Assembly: GCA_049603835.1 (NCBI GenBank)
Contig: JBMYSZ010000010.1
Span: forward strand, 1 to 64,000
Length of the DNA stretch: 64,000 nucleotides
Origin: Mangrovicoccus sp049603835
GTDB lineage: Bacteria; Pseudomonadota; Alphaproteobacteria; Rhodobacterales; Rhodobacteraceae
Direction of reading: 5' to 3'
Every line of letters begins with the position of its first letter. Within the stretch, counting starts at the first letter, position 1. The translations under genes were made by a program, and so were the position numbers. Of the stretch, positions 43,460-52,541 are shown piece by piece. The notes under the pieces are model-generated. The model was not told where the DNA came from and ran no database searches. It saw only the letters and a program-made list of their open reading frames with translations.

Positions 43460-44745
43460 TGGGGGGCGGCCTCGGATATGGTTTTGGCGATGCCATTGGC
43501 CACTTCGATGCCGCTGGCGAGCCCATCTTCGTGAAACCCGTTGCGCATCCAAGCGCCGCAGAACCAGCTATGGCGCGCGCCGTTCATCGCTTTTATCGCA
43601 GCCTGAGCCGCTAACGTGCCGTGATCATAAACAGGATGGCGGAATTCGGTTTGGTGATAGATTTTCTCTTCGCGCAGTTGGCGGGTGGTATTGAGCGTGA
43701 CGAAAAGCTGGTCTTCGTCCGGGATCGGTTGCAGCGAGTTCATCCAATATGTCAGATCGATGCGCGAGCTGCGTTTTGCGGCATCCTCGGTATAAACCCA
43801 GCTGGCCCAAGCGGCTTTGCGTTTGGGCATCAAGGATGTGTCGCTATGCAGAATAATCGTATTCGGCTGATACGCGACCGCACCCAAGGCGCCGCGCTCT
43901 TCATCGCTGGGATCCGCCAGCAGGCGCAGCGTGTCATCTGCATGGGTGGCAAAGACGACCTCGTCATAGCCAATCCAATCAGCGCCTTTGGGTTTTATCT
44001 CCACCCCGTAGCCCGGTCGCCGCACCGCATCGATCGCAGCGCCGCAGCAGATTTCGACCCCGCGACTATTCAGGGCGCGTTTCAGGCGGGTCACATAGGC
44101 CTTTGAGCCGCCCTTGACCGTATACCATTGATGCTGCCCCTTATAATCCAGCAAATTATGGTTTTGGAAAAACCGGATCATTGCGGCGGCGGGAAAGCTG
44201 GTGATGTCCTCGGTCGGGGTGGACCAGATCGCGCCGGAAAAGGGCAGCAAATAGTAATTGCGGAACCATTCGCCTGTGCCAAGCTCGGCCAGCATATCGC
44301 CAACAGTCATTTCAGGATGGGCCAGAAATTCCGGCGCGCGGGCATTGAACCGCAAAATATCCCGGAGCATCCGGTAATAAGCCGGGCGCGCAATATTGCG
44401 CCGCTGAGCAAAAAGCCCATTGAGGTCTCGTAGCGCATATTCCACCGCACCGCCATTGATCGAGGCACCAAAGGTCATCGCACTTTTGGCGATTGGCACA
44501 TCGAGCTCGGCAAAAAGCTGGGTCAAATGCGGGTAATTGGCGTGGTTGAAGACGATAAAGCCGATATCCACCGGCTGATCGCCATATTTGCCCGCCATGA
44601 TCGTGCAGGCATGGCCCCCAAGGCGCGGCTCAGCCTCATATAGCGTAACCTGCGCATGTTTCGCCAAATGATAGGCCGCGCCCATGCCGGAAATCCCACC
44701 GCCAATGATTGCGATACGGCGAGGTCGAGACAGAGTGTCGGGCAT
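43456..44745 (-). CDS. FAD-dependent oxidoreductase (amine-oxidase-like, COG2907 type)
   Basis: A 429-residue flavoprotein. The dinucleotide motif IAIIGGGISGMGAAYHL, then LYEAEPRLGGHA, is the classical FAD site; WFCGAWMRNGFHEDGLASG near the end is the C-terminal FAD-binding stretch. Related proteins act on fatty acyl chains in membrane lipids (for example in routes to furan or cyclopropane fatty acids). First gene of the RpoE-type unit. An ECF-type promoter lies at 44777-44806. Confidence 0.87.
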   Translation of the reverse strand: MPDTLSRPRRIAIIGGGISGMGAAYHLAKHAQVTLYEAEPRLGGHACTIMAGKYGDQPVDIGFIVFNHANYPHLTQLFAELDVPIAKSAMTFGASINGGAVEYALRDLNGLFAQRRNIARPAYYRMLRDILRFNARAPEFLAHPEMTVGDMLAELGTGEWFRNYYLLPFSGAIWSTPTEDITSFPAAAMIRFFQNHNLLDYKGQHQWYTVKGGSKAYVTRLKRALNSRGVEICCGAAIDAVRRPGYGVEIKPKGADWIGYDEVVFATHADDTLRLLADPSDEERGALGAVAYQPNTIILHSDTSLMPKRKAAWASWVYTEDAAKRSSRIDLTYWMNSLQPIPDEDQLFVTLNTTRQLREEKIYHQTEFRHPVYDHGTLAAQAAIKAMNGARHSWFCGAWMRNGFHEDGLASGIEVANGIAKTISEAAPQ

Positions 44746-44776
44746 GCGGGCAAGTCCTATTGCAAGTTTCCTACCC

Positions 44777-44806
44777 TTACTACGCGGCTAGGCTGGGCTC
44801 GGATCA
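44777..44806 (-). promoter_or_regulatory. Candidate RpoE (ECF) promoter
   Basis: On the minus strand TGATCC (44806-44801), an 18-base spacer, then TAGTAA (44782-44777), 32 bp upstream of the ATG at 44745. The -35 hexamer and spacing agree with the RpoE consensus I recall from Rhodobacter sphaeroides; the -10 is a partial match. Confidence 0.65.
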
Positions 44807-44931
44807 TTCGCGACACATATTTTTCTGCGCAAAGCCGCAGGGTCACACTGGAATGGGCCTAAAATAAATCTGAGAAGGAGGGTGTATTTGCGAAATTTCT
44901 TCCCTATCCTTTGGAAAACGAAACCATCTGA

Positions 44932-45504
44932 TTGCCGGAAAATGCCTCTGTGACTATCGCCAATAGCAAAGATGCGCAGTGGATCGTGCTCATGGAGCAG
45001 ATCCGCGATAACCGCGATCAGGCGGCTTTTGCGCAGCTATTTCGCTATTTCGCGCCACGGGTGAAGGGGTTTTTGCTGCGTTCCGGGATTAGCGAGGCCA
45101 TGGCCGAAGAATGCACCCAGGAAACTATGGCAACGGTCTGGCATAAGGCGGCTTTGTTCGATCCGACCCGCGCCAGTGCGGCCACCTGGATTTTCACCAT
45201 TGCCCGTAATAAGAAAATCGATCATCTGCGCCGGCAGGCTCGGCCCGAACCCGAAGAGCTGCCTTGGGGCCCTGAAACCGGGCCGGACCAGGCGGATGTG
45301 ATCGCGCTGCAGCAGGAAAGCGAGCAGCTGAACCGCGCCTTAGAGGCATTGCCGCAAAAGCAGAAATCGCTTATCCGGGCGGCCTATTTCGGGGATTTGA
45401 CCCATACGGAACTTGCAAAACAGACGGGTCTGCCCCTTGGCACAATCAAATCGCGCATTAGATTAGCGCTGGAGCGTCTTCGACACGAAATGAAAGCCAC
45501 ATGA
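44932..45504 (+). CDS. rpoE: ECF RNA polymerase sigma factor, RpoE/ECF11-type
   Basis: A 190-residue ECF sigma factor. Region 2 contains CTQETMATVWHKAALFDP and TWIFTIARNKKIDHLRR; region 4 contains the helix-turn-helix LTHTELAKQTGLPLGTIKSR. The next gene encodes ChrR, making this the singlet-oxygen/organic-peroxide sigma factor pair known from Rhodobacter. The track start is TTG at 44932; a GTG at 44950 is an alternative. The stop overlaps the chrR start. The divergent operon is its probable target. Confidence 0.92.
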   Translation: MPENASVTIANSKDAQWIVLMEQIRDNRDQAAFAQLFRYFAPRVKGFLLRSGISEAMAEECTQETMATVWHKAALFDPTRASAATWIFTIARNKKIDHLRRQARPEPEELPWGPETGPDQADVIALQQESEQLNRALEALPQKQKSLIRAAYFGDLTHTELAKQTGLPLGTIKSRIRLALERLRHEMKAT

Positions 45505-46154
45505 TGCCCCGTGTTACCCATAATCTACCAGATGATGTGTTGCTGGCCTATAGTGCTGGTCAGCTATCTTTGGCGTTTGACCTGGTTGTGGCGTCGCATG
45601 TGTCTTTGTCCGATGATAGCCGCGCGCGACTAGAGGCGTTTGACGCGGTGGGCGGCATGATTTTGGACGAGGTCGAGCCAATCGCGCTCGGGGATGACAG
45701 TTTTGCCGCGACCATGGCGTTGATCCAAGGCGCGGCTCCCGAAGATTGCGCCACAACCCCACCGCGGCCCAAAGGCGTGTTTCCCGATCCGTTGCGGCAG
45801 ATGGTTGGCGGCGATCTGGACAGCGTCGCTTGGCGTCCCATCGGGATGGGGGCGCGTCAGGCGATTTTGCATTCGGATAAGGGCGGCTCGGTTCGGCTAC
45901 TTTACATTCCGACCGGTGTTGCCATGCCGACCCATAGCCATCATGGAAATGAGATGACCTTGGTGCTGCAAGGGGCCTATCGCGACGAATTCGATGAGTT
46001 CCATCGCGGCGATGTGGAATTGGCGGATCAAGATCTTGACCACACCCCGGTGGCCTTTGGTGACGAAGACTGCATCTGCCTGGCCGCGACCGATGATCGG
46101 TTGAAATTCAGCTCGCTATTGCCGCGTCTCGCTCAGCCATTTTTGCGGATCTGA
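45501..46154 (+). CDS. chrR: ChrR-family anti-sigma factor lacking N-terminal zinc cysteines
   Basis: A 217-residue ChrR homologue. The N-terminal anti-sigma domain keeps the family His7 and His33, but where Rhodobacter sphaeroides ChrR has CxxC (Cys35, Cys38) this protein has Ser37 and Ser40 (SLSDDSRAR), read directly from the codons TCC and AGC. The C-terminal cupin domain is intact, with THSHHGNEMTLVLQG and DHTPVAF supplying metal-ligand residues. The start overlaps the rpoE stop (ATGATG; either Met). It should bind RpoE until singlet oxygen releases it, but zinc binding in the N-domain must differ or be lost. Confidence 0.9.
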   Translation: MMPRVTHNLPDDVLLAYSAGQLSLAFDLVVASHVSLSDDSRARLEAFDAVGGMILDEVEPIALGDDSFAATMALIQGAAPEDCATTPPRPKGVFPDPLRQMVGGDLDSVAWRPIGMGARQAILHSDKGGSVRLLYIPTGVAMPTHSHHGNEMTLVLQGAYRDEFDEFHRGDVELADQDLDHTPVAFGDEDCICLAATDDRLKFSSLLPRLAQPFLRI

Positions 46155-46178
46155 CGAGGCGGCCTGAAACCAGCCGCG

Positions 46179-46364
46179 TCAGCCCAGCTCTAGCGGCACA
46201 AAGGCCAAAATAGCGAAACTGCCAGCGGCCACCAGCCCATAGACCCAGGCCCGCCATTGCCAGCCTTGCGCCTGGGCTTTCCAGGTTTCGCGAAATTGGC
46301 GGCCGCAAAACGCCATGGCCACGATCAAAACGACCCCTAATCCAGGGGTGAGCACAAAATCCAT
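46179..46364 (-). CDS. Small membrane protein (61 aa)
   Basis: A 61-residue protein with two hydrophobic helices (about 5-20 and 41-58). A good ribosome-binding site (AGGGG) precedes the ATG, and it starts 19 bases after the CBS gene, so the pair is probably one transcript. Not recognised. Confidence 0.55.
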   Translation of the reverse strand: MDFVLTPGLGVVLIVAMAFCGRQFRETWKAQAQGWQWRAWVYGLVAAGSFAILAFVPLELG

Positions 46365-46383
46365 CGTCTCACCCCTTTCAAGC

Positions 46384-46905
46384 TTAGCCGACGATCATCT
46401 GTTTCATACGCAAAGCTTCGTATTCCAGCTCGCGTAGGCGGTGTTTAACCACATCGCCGATAGAGATCAGCCCCAAAACTTGGCCATTTTCGACCGCTGG
46501 CATATGGCGGAAGCGACCATCGCTCATGCGTTTGAGAATGCTCAGAAGCGGATCGCTGGGCGTGCAGGTGATCGGCGTGGCGGTCATTAGATCGACCACT
46601 TTAGCCTCTAGCACTGCCGCGCCTTTTTCCGACAAATGGCGCACGATATCGCGTTCGGAAATGATCCCGACCAGCTCATTACCATCCATCACGGTTAGAA
46701 CCCCGATGCGCCGCGCATGCAATTCATGCACCGCCTCGGCAATAGAGCTTTGCGGCGCGATCGAATAAACAGTGCCGCCTTTTTCTTCTAAGATTGTCGC
46801 AACTGTTGCCATAGCAGATCCCGAAGCCAGATTTGACGCGCTGGTCTGGGAATAGGTCCGATCAGACTCTGTTGATGCAAGACGACCGACATAAGATGTG
46901 GGCAT
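46384..46905 (-). CDS. CBS-domain-pair protein
   Basis: A 173-residue protein made mostly of two CBS domains: SIAEAVHELHARRIGVLTV with VGIISERDIVRHL, then DPLLSILKRMSDGRFRHMPAV with LGLISIGDVVKHRL. CBS pairs bind adenosine nucleotides and act as energy or ligand sensors. The ATG at 46905 has a strong GAGGAGAG site; the first ~30 residues (Ser/Thr-rich) precede the usual family start at Met 46812. Target unknown. Confidence 0.87.
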   Translation of the reverse strand: MPTSYVGRLASTESDRTYSQTSASNLASGSAMATVATILEEKGGTVYSIAPQSSIAEAVHELHARRIGVLTVMDGNELVGIISERDIVRHLSEKGAAVLEAKVVDLMTATPITCTPSDPLLSILKRMSDGRFRHMPAVENGQVLGLISIGDVVKHRLRELEYEALRMKQMIVG

Positions 46906-47052
46906 GGGACGCTCTCCTCTTTTGCGTCTAAATACCCGGCGCCGCCTCCTCCGCGGGAATGCCGGGTCATCCATCAAAGCTAGCCGCAGGATCCACGCTG
47001 CCACAAGTCTGAATTCACGCAAGTGATAGAATACTAACCCATCCCATGCTTT

Positions 47053-48174
47053 ATGACGCTCATGTCTGTGATCTGGTTTGATGCTTCTCGGTTGATTTCA
47101 CGCCGCCATGCTGCGGGGCCGACCGGTATTGATCAGGTGGAGCTGTCGATTCTGCGGACGATTCTGCAAACGCCCGAGCTGGCCGCGCGAACTCATGTGA
47201 TGCGGCAATGGCAGGGGCGGCTTTGGGATGTGCCGCAAAGCGTGATGCGTCGCATGCTCAAACGTCTGACCCGGCGTTGGATAATGGGGGAAACTCGGCG
47301 GCGCTGGCCCTTGCCGGGGCTTTTATCTAGGCCGCCTGCGGGGGGGCTGTATCTCAATCTCTCGCATCAGGGATTGGAAAAGCCCTGGCTTTTGCCGCAT
47401 TTGACCGGGCGGGGCATGCGGGCGTCGATTTATCTGCATGACCTGATCCCAATCGCTTATCCGGAAACCACCCGGCCAGAACAGCCCGAGCGGCATCACC
47501 AGCGGATCCAAAATATTGTGCAAAGCGGCGCGCGGATCACCTGTGCCTCGGATCAAACACGGCGGGATTTGATCACCCATTGCACGGCCCAAGGATGGGA
47601 GTGTCCGGATGTGGCGGTGGCTCCGCCGCCGGTGGATGTACCGCTGGTCTATGGCGGCAAAGGCGGCAAGGATTTCTTCCTCGCGGTTGGCACGCTGGAG
47701 CCGCGCAAAAACTATGACTTTCTCGCCCAGATTTGGCAGAGCCAGCGGAGTTTGCCGCAATTGCTGATTATTGGGCAAAAAGGCTGGCAGGGTCAGGAAA
47801 TCGCAAACCGCTTGGCCGAGGTGCCTGGCATCCGCGTGATGACGGGGCTGAATTCCCGGCAAGTGGTGCAGCTGATGCATGACGCCACTGCTTTATTGCA
47901 GCCATCCATGGCCGAGGGCTGGGGCTTGCCGCCGGTAGAGGCGCTGACCCTGGGTACCCCCGCCATCACCGCCGATCTGCCGATTTATCACGAAAGCCTG
48001 CGTGGCCATCACTTGGGACTGCCCTTTGACCCAAGGGCTTGGGCAGAGGCATTGACCGAGCTTGGGGATATCAACTCGGATCTATCGCGCCATTGCCGGG
48101 CGAATGCGGTGTATTTCCGGCCAGTGCCTTATGAAGAGGCGGTGACGGAGATCATGCAGTCGCTATTTCGCTAA
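47053..48174 (+). CDS. Glycosyltransferase family 4
   Basis: A 373-residue GT-B glycosyltransferase similar to mannosyl/fucosyl-type group 1 enzymes. Landmarks are SIYLHDLIPIAYPE, ITCASDQTRRDL, FFLAVGTLEPRKNY and the donor-site SMAEGWGLPPVEALTLG. It is isolated from the main polysaccharide cluster by about 30 kb, so its acceptor is unknown. Start at 47053, or ATG at 47062; neither has a strong ribosome-binding site. Confidence 0.87.
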   Translation: MTLMSVIWFDASRLISRRHAAGPTGIDQVELSILRTILQTPELAARTHVMRQWQGRLWDVPQSVMRRMLKRLTRRWIMGETRRRWPLPGLLSRPPAGGLYLNLSHQGLEKPWLLPHLTGRGMRASIYLHDLIPIAYPETTRPEQPERHHQRIQNIVQSGARITCASDQTRRDLITHCTAQGWECPDVAVAPPPVDVPLVYGGKGGKDFFLAVGTLEPRKNYDFLAQIWQSQRSLPQLLIIGQKGWQGQEIANRLAEVPGIRVMTGLNSRQVVQLMHDATALLQPSMAEGWGLPPVEALTLGTPAITADLPIYHESLRGHHLGLPFDPRAWAEALTELGDINSDLSRHCRANAVYFRPVPYEEAVTEIMQSLFR

Positions 48175-48177
48175 AGT

Positions 48178-48774
48178 TCAGAGGGGCAGCAGCACAAAGC
48201 CATCCGCGGGGCAGTCGGGCATAGTGATGGTGATGCGTTGGGGTTTGGCCGTGGATTCGGTCAAAAGGCGCAGGCGGAAGGGCTGCCCGCAGCGACCAGG
48301 CGAGACCGGGATCACCAATTCCGCGGCTTGAGTGGGGCCAAGCGCCAGGAATTCCGGCGGCGCAATGCCAGTGCCCATATCGAAACCTAGCGGCGGCAAA
48401 AGACCGGGGACCGCCCCGTCATCATCTGGCAAAACCAGGATAAACCGCGCCTGATCCTCTGACAGGCTGGCCGAGGGAACGGGTGCCGACAGTCCGGCCA
48501 CAGGCGCCAAAACCGCGATATCACTGACGCCTTTGAGACGCGGAACCGTCAAGTTTAGGCTGCCATCAGCGGCGGTTTCTTCGGGAATCTTCACCGGGCC
48601 ATAAAGCAGGGTGATAGGGGTGTAGGGCGCGCAGGGCAGGCTGACCGTCACATCTAGATTGCCTTCGGGCGTGGCAGAGATCTGCAAAGCGCCGCTACAA
48701 TCGGCGGCGCTTGCCGAGGCCGACAGAAGGGCCAGCCCAAAGGCGCAAAGGGCCAATGGGCGAAGCGCCGTCAT
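48178..48774 (-). CDS. Exported hypothetical protein
   Basis: A 198-residue protein with a signal peptide (LALCAFGLALLSASASA, cleavage likely before ADC) and four cysteines that could form two disulfides in the periplasm. I do not recognise the mature region (about residues 25-198). Start uncertain: ATG 48774, or ATG 48810 overlapping the end of secA. Directly downstream of secA on the same strand, so probably cotranscribed. Confidence 0.65.
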   Translation of the reverse strand: MTALRPLALCAFGLALLSASASAADCSGALQISATPEGNLDVTVSLPCAPYTPITLLYGPVKIPEETAADGSLNLTVPRLKGVSDIAVLAPVAGLSAPVPSASLSEDQARFILVLPDDDGAVPGLLPPLGFDMGTGIAPPEFLALGPTQAAELVIPVSPGRCGQPFRLRLLTESTAKPQRITITMPDCPADGFVLLPL

Positions 48775-48790
48775 GATTTGGAGGCCCAGC

Positions 48791-51505
48791 TTATGCAAGG
48801 CGCCCATGGCAATGTTTGAATTTCTGACCCGAGCCACAGGGGCAGGGGTCGTTGCGGCCTGGATTGCCCCAAGTCGTCGGGTCATTTTCATCAAAGCCCG
48901 CGACCAGCGGAGCGGCATCGGATTGCTGAGGCGCCGGCCTTCCACCCGCGACAACCGGCGCTCCACGATTGGCCATGCCCTGCTGTTCCAAAAGCTTCTG
49001 GATCATAGCCTGCTGCTCTTCTTCGCTCAGCGGACGGATTTGGGACAGCTTCTCCGTCACTTCGATCCGCAGACTGTCGAGCATCCGCTCAAATAGTTGG
49101 AAGCTTTCGTTTTTATATTCGTTCAGCGGATCGCGCTGCGCATAGCCACGGAACCCAACCACCGAGCGCAGATGCTCTAGCGTCAGCAGATGTTCGCGCC
49201 ATTTGCCGTCAATCGTCTGCAATAGCAGCTGCTTTTCGATATTACGCATATTTTCTGGGCCGAAATCGACGGCTTTTTGCGCCATCAGCTTATCGGCCTC
49301 GCTTGTCAGGCGCTCTTGGATCACTTCGGCGTCAACACCGTCTTCCTCGACCCAAGCCATAACCGGCACGTCAATGCCCAGCTTTTCAATCGCCGCCGCA
49401 TAAAGCCCTTCGCCATCCCATTGATCTGCGTAGGTTTTCGGCGGAATATAGCTGTCGACCAGGTCTTCGATCACCTCATGGCGCATATCGCGGGTGATTT
49501 CATTGACGTCTTCGGCTTCCATGATTTCCATCCGCTGGGAGAAAATCACCTTCCGCTGGTCATTCATCACATCGTCGAATTTCAACAGCTGTTTACGGAT
49601 GTCGAAATTGCGGCCTTCGACTTTGGCTTGGGCCTTCTCCAAGGATTTGTTGACCCAGGGGTGAACGATTGCCTCGCCCTCTTGCATGCCCAAACGTTTC
49701 AGCATGGCGTCCAAACGGTCAGAGCCAAAAATCCGCATCAGGTCATCTTCGAGCGACAGGAAAAAGGCCGAGCGGCCCGGATCGCCCTGACGGCCCGAAC
49801 GGCCCCGCAGCTGGTTATCGATGCGGCGGCTTTCATGGCGCTCGGTGGCCAGAACAAATAGCCCGCCCGCCTCTAGGACTTTCTGCTTTTCATCCGCATG
49901 GGCCGCCTCGATCTGCGTGCGCACCTCGTCGGGATGAGCTTCGGGATCGGCGGCCAGGGCTTCCAGCACCTTCATTTCCACATTGCCGCCCAGCTGAATA
50001 TCGGTGCCGCGACCAGCCATATTGGTGGCGATGGTCACCGCGCCGAACTTGCCCGCATCGGCGACGATCTGCGCCTCTTTTTCGTGTTGGCGCGCATTCA
50101 AAACATTATGAGGAACCCCGGACTCTTTCAGAAGCCCCGAAAGAAACTCGGATTTCTCAATCGAGGTGGTGCCCACGAGAACCGGCTGGCCCTTTTCATG
50201 GGATTTTTTGATTTCCTCGACGATGGCGGCATATTTTTCGCGCCCAGTCCGATAGACCGCGTCATGATCGTCAACCCGCGCAACAGGCCGGTTAGTGGGC
50301 ACTTCGACCACGCCTAGACCATAAATTTCCTGGAATTCTTCGGCCTCGGTTGCCGCAGTCCCGGTCATGCCGCCCAGTTTATCATAAAGGCGGAAATAGT
50401 TTTGGAAGGTCACAGAGGCCAGAGTGGTGTTTTCTGGCTGAATTTGCACGCCTTCTTTCGCCTCAATCGCCTGATGCAGACCATCGGACAGGCGCCGCCC
50501 AACCATCATCCGACCTGTGAATTCGTCGATCAGGACAACTTGGCCATCGCGAACGATATAGTCTTTGTCTTTGGTGAAAAGCTTATGCGCCTTCAGGCCT
50601 TGGGTCGCGTGATGCACCAGGGTGGTAGATTCCGGGTCGTAAAGCGTCTGCCCCTCAGGCAAGAGCCCTGCCGCCTGTAGCCGCGCCTCGATGAATTCAT
50701 TGCCTTCTTCGTTGAAGGTCACATTGCGCTGCTTTTCGTCCAGGTCGAAATGATTGTCCTGAATTTCCGGGATCAAGCTATCGACCAGCTTGTAAAGCTC
50801 GCTACGGTCCTGAGCGGGTCCGGAGATGATCAGCGGCGTCCGGGCCTCGTCCACAAGGATACTATCGACCTCGTCGACAATGGCAAAGTAATGGCCACGC
50901 TGGCTCATCTGCTTGAGATCGGATTTCATATTGTCGCGCAGATAGTCAAAGCCCAGCTCATTATTCGTGGCATAGGTGATATCTGCTTGATAAGACGCTT
51001 GCTTTTCGGCGTCGGGCTGCTGCGGGACCACAATGCCGGTGGTCAGACCAAGCGCCCCATAGACCTTGCTCATCCATTCCGCGTCACGCCGTGCCAGATA
51101 GTCATTGACCGTCACGATATGCACGGATTTGCCGGTCAGCGCGTTCAGATAGGCGGGGAAAGTCGCCATAAGCGTTTTCCCCTCACCGGTTTTCATTTCC
51201 GAAATATTGCCCTGATGCAGGAAAATCCCGCCCATCAGCTGCACGTCAAAAGCCCGCAGACCCAGTGTCCGGCGCGCGGCTTCGCGGCAATTGGCAAAAG
51301 CTTCGGGCAAGAGAGCGTCCAGCTTTTCGCCATTGGCGATGCGCTCTTTGAACTCTTGGGTCTTGGCAATCAGCCCGGCATCATCGAGTTTTTCGAAATC
51401 CGGCTCTAGCGCATTGATCTTGGCGACCAATGGGCGGGTTGCTTTGACTTTCCGGTCATTCGGGGTGCCGAACACCTTTTTTGCAATGGTTCCAAAACCC
51501 AGCAC
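48791..51505 (-). CDS. secA: Preprotein translocase ATPase SecA
   Basis: A 904-residue SecA, the motor that drives proteins through SecYEG. Recognisable features: Walker A in MKTGEGKTLMATF, Walker B and DEAD-type box DEVDSILVDEARTPLI, the second nucleotide-binding region with IATNMAGRGTDI and LRGRSGRQGD, and the C-terminal zinc SEC-C motif NDPCPCGSGQKFKHCHG that binds SecB and phospholipids. Normal length. Divergent from the PPIase operon across 186 bp. Confidence 0.98.
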   Translation of the reverse strand: MLGFGTIAKKVFGTPNDRKVKATRPLVAKINALEPDFEKLDDAGLIAKTQEFKERIANGEKLDALLPEAFANCREAARRTLGLRAFDVQLMGGIFLHQGNISEMKTGEGKTLMATFPAYLNALTGKSVHIVTVNDYLARRDAEWMSKVYGALGLTTGIVVPQQPDAEKQASYQADITYATNNELGFDYLRDNMKSDLKQMSQRGHYFAIVDEVDSILVDEARTPLIISGPAQDRSELYKLVDSLIPEIQDNHFDLDEKQRNVTFNEEGNEFIEARLQAAGLLPEGQTLYDPESTTLVHHATQGLKAHKLFTKDKDYIVRDGQVVLIDEFTGRMMVGRRLSDGLHQAIEAKEGVQIQPENTTLASVTFQNYFRLYDKLGGMTGTAATEAEEFQEIYGLGVVEVPTNRPVARVDDHDAVYRTGREKYAAIVEEIKKSHEKGQPVLVGTTSIEKSEFLSGLLKESGVPHNVLNARQHEKEAQIVADAGKFGAVTIATNMAGRGTDIQLGGNVEMKVLEALAADPEAHPDEVRTQIEAAHADEKQKVLEAGGLFVLATERHESRRIDNQLRGRSGRQGDPGRSAFFLSLEDDLMRIFGSDRLDAMLKRLGMQEGEAIVHPWVNKSLEKAQAKVEGRNFDIRKQLLKFDDVMNDQRKVIFSQRMEIMEAEDVNEITRDMRHEVIEDLVDSYIPPKTYADQWDGEGLYAAAIEKLGIDVPVMAWVEEDGVDAEVIQERLTSEADKLMAQKAVDFGPENMRNIEKQLLLQTIDGKWREHLLTLEHLRSVVGFRGYAQRDPLNEYKNESFQLFERMLDSLRIEVTEKLSQIRPLSEEEQQAMIQKLLEQQGMANRGAPVVAGGRPAPQQSDAAPLVAGFDENDPTTWGNPGRNDPCPCGSGQKFKHCHGRLA

Positions 51506-51691
51506 TGTCGTCTCTCCGCCTTGGTCGTTATTCCAAACCGATCGTGAAAGGCTGCGCCTTGCCGCGCCAGGTCTGAAGGCCTAAGACAGCGGGCAGAGCG
51601 CGCCCCGTCGCAATGATCCCATCGCGATGTAAGGGCGCGGTTAGACCGTGTCAACTTGGTCGCGCCGAGTTGAATTAGGGAAGGAAACGAA

Positions 51692-52540
51692 ATGAAGCGG
51701 ATCTTTGCGCTAGGCATCCTGTCAGCGGTTGTGGCGGCGCCTATGGTTTCGGCGCAGGTTGTGATCGAAAGCCCCAATAAAGTGGTGGCGACAGTCAATG
51801 GCACTGACATCACCGCCGGCCAATTGATCCTGCTGCGTTTGAACTTGCCGCAGCAATATCAAACCATTGGCGATGAACAGCTTTATGATGGGCTATTGCA
51901 GCAAGTGATTGAGCAAGAATTGCTACGCCAATATTTGGGCGAGCCGCCGCAACATATTCGCTGGGCCGCGGAAAATGAGGCCCGCAATCTTGCCGCCAAT
52001 GAGGCCATGGCAAATATCGCCTTCGAGGCGGTGAATGAAGACGCGATTGTGGCGCTCTATAATGAAAAATTCGCCGATCATGAGGCGTCTCGGGAATTTC
52101 ACGCGGCTCATATTTTGGTCGAAACCGAAGAAGAAGCCACTGAGATTCTGACGCGCTTGAATGAAGGCGCTGAATTTGCGGCAATGGCTCGCCAATATTC
52201 CATCGGGCCATCGGCGCCGGGCGGGGGGGATTTGGATTGGTTCCCCTTGGGTCGGATGGTGCCAGAATTTGAAGAGGCTGTGGTCGCACTGGAAGTGGGC
52301 GAGATGTCGGGGCCGGTGCAGACCCAGTTTGGCTGGCATTTGATCAAGCTCTATGACACGCGGCTCTCTGCGGCACCGCCAATCGAAGACATCCAACAAC
52401 AACTGATCGAAGAGATCCAACAACGGGCGATCGCCCTAAAGCTAACGGATCTGAACGCCGAAGCTGAAATCGAAAAAATTATCACGCAGCAGGTTGATCC
52501 TAGCTTCATGAGTAACACTGATTTGCTGTTCGAAGAGTAA
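51692..52540 (+). CDS. Parvulin-type peptidyl-prolyl cis-trans isomerase
   Basis: A 282-residue exported PpiC/SurA-like foldase. The signal peptide (IFALGILSAVVAAPMVSA) is followed by a SurA-N-like segment (VVATVNGTDITAGQL), a helical region, and the parvulin domain (AAHILVETEEEAT to FGWHLIKLYD). It would help fold outer-membrane proteins. AAGGAA precedes the ATG. The argJ gene starts one base after its stop. Confidence 0.92.
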   Translation: MKRIFALGILSAVVAAPMVSAQVVIESPNKVVATVNGTDITAGQLILLRLNLPQQYQTIGDEQLYDGLLQQVIEQELLRQYLGEPPQHIRWAAENEARNLAANEAMANIAFEAVNEDAIVALYNEKFADHEASREFHAAHILVETEEEATEILTRLNEGAEFAAMARQYSIGPSAPGGGDLDWFPLGRMVPEFEEAVVALEVGEMSGPVQTQFGWHLIKLYDTRLSAAPPIEDIQQQLIEEIQQRAIALKLTDLNAEAEIEKIITQQVDPSFMSNTDLLFEE

Positions 52541-52541
52541 A

